A stretch of 6,296 nucleotides of DNA from Candidatus Cloacimonadota bacterium (GTDB lineage Bacteria; Cloacimonadota; Cloacimonadia; Cloacimonadales; TCS61): positions 1 through 6,296 of the forward strand of contig QMNP01000104.1 in NCBI GenBank assembly GCA_003647825.1, in the 5' to 3' direction. The notes beneath the pieces were generated by a model. The model was not told the DNA's origin. It did not search any database and was given only the letters and a program-made list of their open reading frames with translations. Below, one piece after another: positions 4,877 through 6,296 of this stretch; positions within the stretch are counted from its first letter, which is position 1; the number at the start of each line of letters is the position of its first letter. The position numbers were made by a program, and so were the translations under genes.

Positions 4877-6296
4877 CTATTTTAAAAGTAACATCTTTTT
4901 CATTATTTCTTTCTTGCTGGTTTTTAGTTTATAAAAGTAAATTCCGGAGGCTGCCGTTTTGCCGGAATCATCTTTACTGTTCCAGGTAATTTGGTAAATT
5001 CCTTTGTCAAGCTTATTATTAACGAGAGTTCTTACTTTCTGACCTTTAACGTTATAGATCGATAATTCAACTTTACTATCTTCTGGAATGGAAAATGAAA
5101 TATTGGTTACAGGATTAAATGGATTAGGATAATTTGCTAATTCGTAATTACACATTATTAATTCTTCATTCTGTTGAGTTCCATCCCATTCATAAGTTCC
5201 CATATCCGGTGCTAAACCATAATAATCGTCTGGTGAAAGATCTAAGTAAATCTCTCCTTCCCATTCGAAAAAATCTATTCCGGCATCAATGCAGGGAGAT
5301 CCGTTTTGCAGATAATAATTGTTTATATTAGGATCAAGAAATAAAGGATCGCTAGAAATATTGCCTTCCAACCAGTTGACTGTACCATAGTTTTCATTGA
5401 TTATACTTAACTGGCCATTTGAAAGATCTGAATTAGCAATAATAAATTCATTTTCTTCATTCCAGCCGCTCAGATAAATCTCTTGAGGGGCATTGCCCCA
5501 GCAGATCGTATTCAGCATGACAGCATTTGTATATCGCAGGTAAATCGCACCGCCACCTGCTTCTGCAGAATTATTGCAAAAGGTTGAGTTTGATATTGTT
5601 AGAGCTACCTCATCAATTGAATAACCTGTACAATAAATTGCCCCTCCTCTGCTACCTCCATAACTGGATTGAGTGTGATTATTGGAAAACAATGCATTTG
5701 ATATGCGAACTATACTGTCATAACAGCTAAGACCAGCTCCTTTACCTGCAATATTGTTGCTGACAATTACATTGGAAAAAGTAATGTTTTCTGACATTGA
5801 AATATAAGCTCCTCCTCCTTGGTTGTTGCCATAAGGTGTAAGAATATCATAAACAGCCCTTCCATTTGTAAGTGTAAGGTTATTTACATCTAGTCCGTTT
5901 ATCCAATTTGCGATTAAAATACAACTATTACTTTCGGCATCGATAATCGTAGTTTCACGATCAGCTCCAGACAAAGTAATATGATCTTTTGCCTGTATCG
6001 GTAATTTTTCTTCATTACAGGAAGAAGAATAAGTACCATTGCTTAGATGAATAGTATTAGGATTTGTTTCATTTGAAATGATCTTACTCATAGCTAGATC
6101 AATTGTTTTTAGCGGATCAAATTGAGTGAGTCCAGAATTTGCATCTGATCCTGAAGGATTAACATAAAGATCGCTATCTACCTGTTGAATAATTGTGTTA
6201 GAGATCGAGAAAGTAAAGTTCTCAATTGGAGTGGCAAAATAGTCGTCCGGCTGCATTACAGTAAATGTATCTACTATTACATTAACAGATCCATAA
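4877..6296 (-). CDS. Surface beta-helix protein with Pmp-like repeats and type IX sorting tail (5' end outside window)
   Basis: The frame is open through the right edge, with 472 codons visible. An internal ATG at 6256 has no ribosome site, and coding continues upstream (YGSVNVIVDTFTV), so the gene is cut by the window. Numbering from that ATG, residues 30-55 (DLYVNPSGSDANSG, then FDPLKTIDLAM) are the usual opening of DUF1565-type right-handed beta-helix proteins. Residues 120-260 carry coil repeats with GGGAY (148-151), KGAGL (172-176), FSNN (190-193), GGAIY (204-208), FCNN (227-230) and GGGAIY (234-239), resembling the FxxN and GGAI motifs of chlamydial polymorphic membrane proteins. SPCIDAGID and DMGTYEW (320-358) form the common closing cap of such helices. 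Residues 375-459 are a sorting tail like that of the deiminase. The protein is probably exported by type IX secretion and held at the surface. Adhesion or glycan binding is possible, but no enzyme motif is visible. The stop is TAG. Confidence 0.85.
   Translation of the reverse strand, partial: YGSVNVIVDTFTVMQPDDYFATPIENFTFSISNTIIQQVDSDLYVNPSGSDANSGLTQFDPLKTIDLAMSKIISNETNPNTIHLSNGTYSSSCNEEKLPIQAKDHITLSGADRETTIIDAESNSCILIANWINGLDVNNLTLTNGRAVYDILTPYGNNQGGGAYISMSENITFSNVIVSNNIAGKGAGLSCYDSIVRISNALFSNNHTQSSYGGSRGGAIYCTGYSIDEVALTISNSTFCNNSAEAGGGAIYLRYTNAVMLNTICWGNAPQEIYLSGWNEENEFIIANSDLSNGQLSIINENYGTVNWLEGNISSDPLFLDPNINNYYLQNGSPCIDAGIDFFEWEGEIYLDLSPDDYYGLAPDMGTYEWDGTQQNEELIMCNYELANYPNPFNPVTNISFSIPEDSKVELSIYNVKGQKVRTLVNNKLDKGIYQITWNSKDDSGKTAASGIYFYKLKTSKKEIMKKMLLLK
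4880..5134 (-). other. C-terminal type IX sorting / FlgD-like domain of the beta-helix protein
   Basis: The final 85 residues contain NYPNPFNPVTNISFSI, VELSIYNVKGQKV, GIYQITWN, SGIYFYKL and the basic end KKMLLLK. Together with the deiminase tail they show that the two neighbouring genes share an export or anchoring route while their passenger domains are unrelated. Confidence 0.8.

Noticed and set aside
5134..5730. Plus-strand open frames opposite the beta-helix gene
   Set aside because: They are antisense to the repeat and tail region, with no supporting signals.
5640..5830. Tandem DNA repeat in the beta-helix gene
   Set aside because: The GGAI/FxxN units repeat at protein level only; the DNA copies are diverged and irregularly spaced.
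4877..6256. Treating the ATG at 6256 as the true start of the beta-helix gene
   Set aside because: There is no ribosome site or signal peptide there, and the frame stays open with beta-rich coding sequence to the window edge. The gene is truncated instead.

Overview
The window is AT-rich and every convincing gene lies on the minus strand, so transcription runs from right to left. The best fit is a bacterium of the Fibrobacteres-Chlorobi-Bacteroidetes (FCB) group. Two neighbouring secreted proteins end in the same C-terminal module: an NYPNPFNP opening, an ELSIYN.KGQKV core, an SGIYF strand and a lysine-ended tail. This is the type IX secretion (Por) sorting domain / FlgD-like Ig module. The NYPNPFNP form, strong GGAGG ribosome sites and parallel beta-helix surface proteins point towards Cloacimonadota or a similar FCB lineage. 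That placement is inference; no rRNA or marker phylogeny is available here.

Layout in transcription order (right to left). At 6296-4877 is the 3' part of a surface beta-helix protein, cut by the window edge, with chlamydial-Pmp-like FxxN / GGAI repeats and a sorting tail. At 4774-2729 is a complete 681-residue secreted deiminase resembling the Porphyromonas gingivalis peptidylarginine deiminase (PPAD). It has all expected catalytic residues, an Ig-like domain, an extra BACON-like beta-sandwich and a sorting tail. A 13-bp hairpin terminator (2680-2713) closes that unit. At 2590-1340 is a phosphoglycerate kinase with substitutions at several normally conserved active-site positions. Ten bases after it comes an alkyltransferase-like protein (1329-1015) whose PWHR motif replaces the methyl-accepting cysteine of O6-alkylguanine transferases. 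A perfect 11-bp palindrome (956-981) separates this pair from a lipoprotein gene (914 to the left edge) with a carboxypeptidase-regulatory-like domain and the start of a beta-helix.

Functionally the window joins a cell-surface/secreted block (beta-helix protein, deiminase), a housekeeping block (pgk plus the DNA-damage sensor atl, probably co-transcribed), and another envelope protein. I see no mobile element, CRISPR array, tRNA or rRNA. The most distinctive items are the PPAD-like secreted deiminase with its additional domain, the divergent pgk, and the isolated perfect palindrome. None of these by itself demonstrates a new system.
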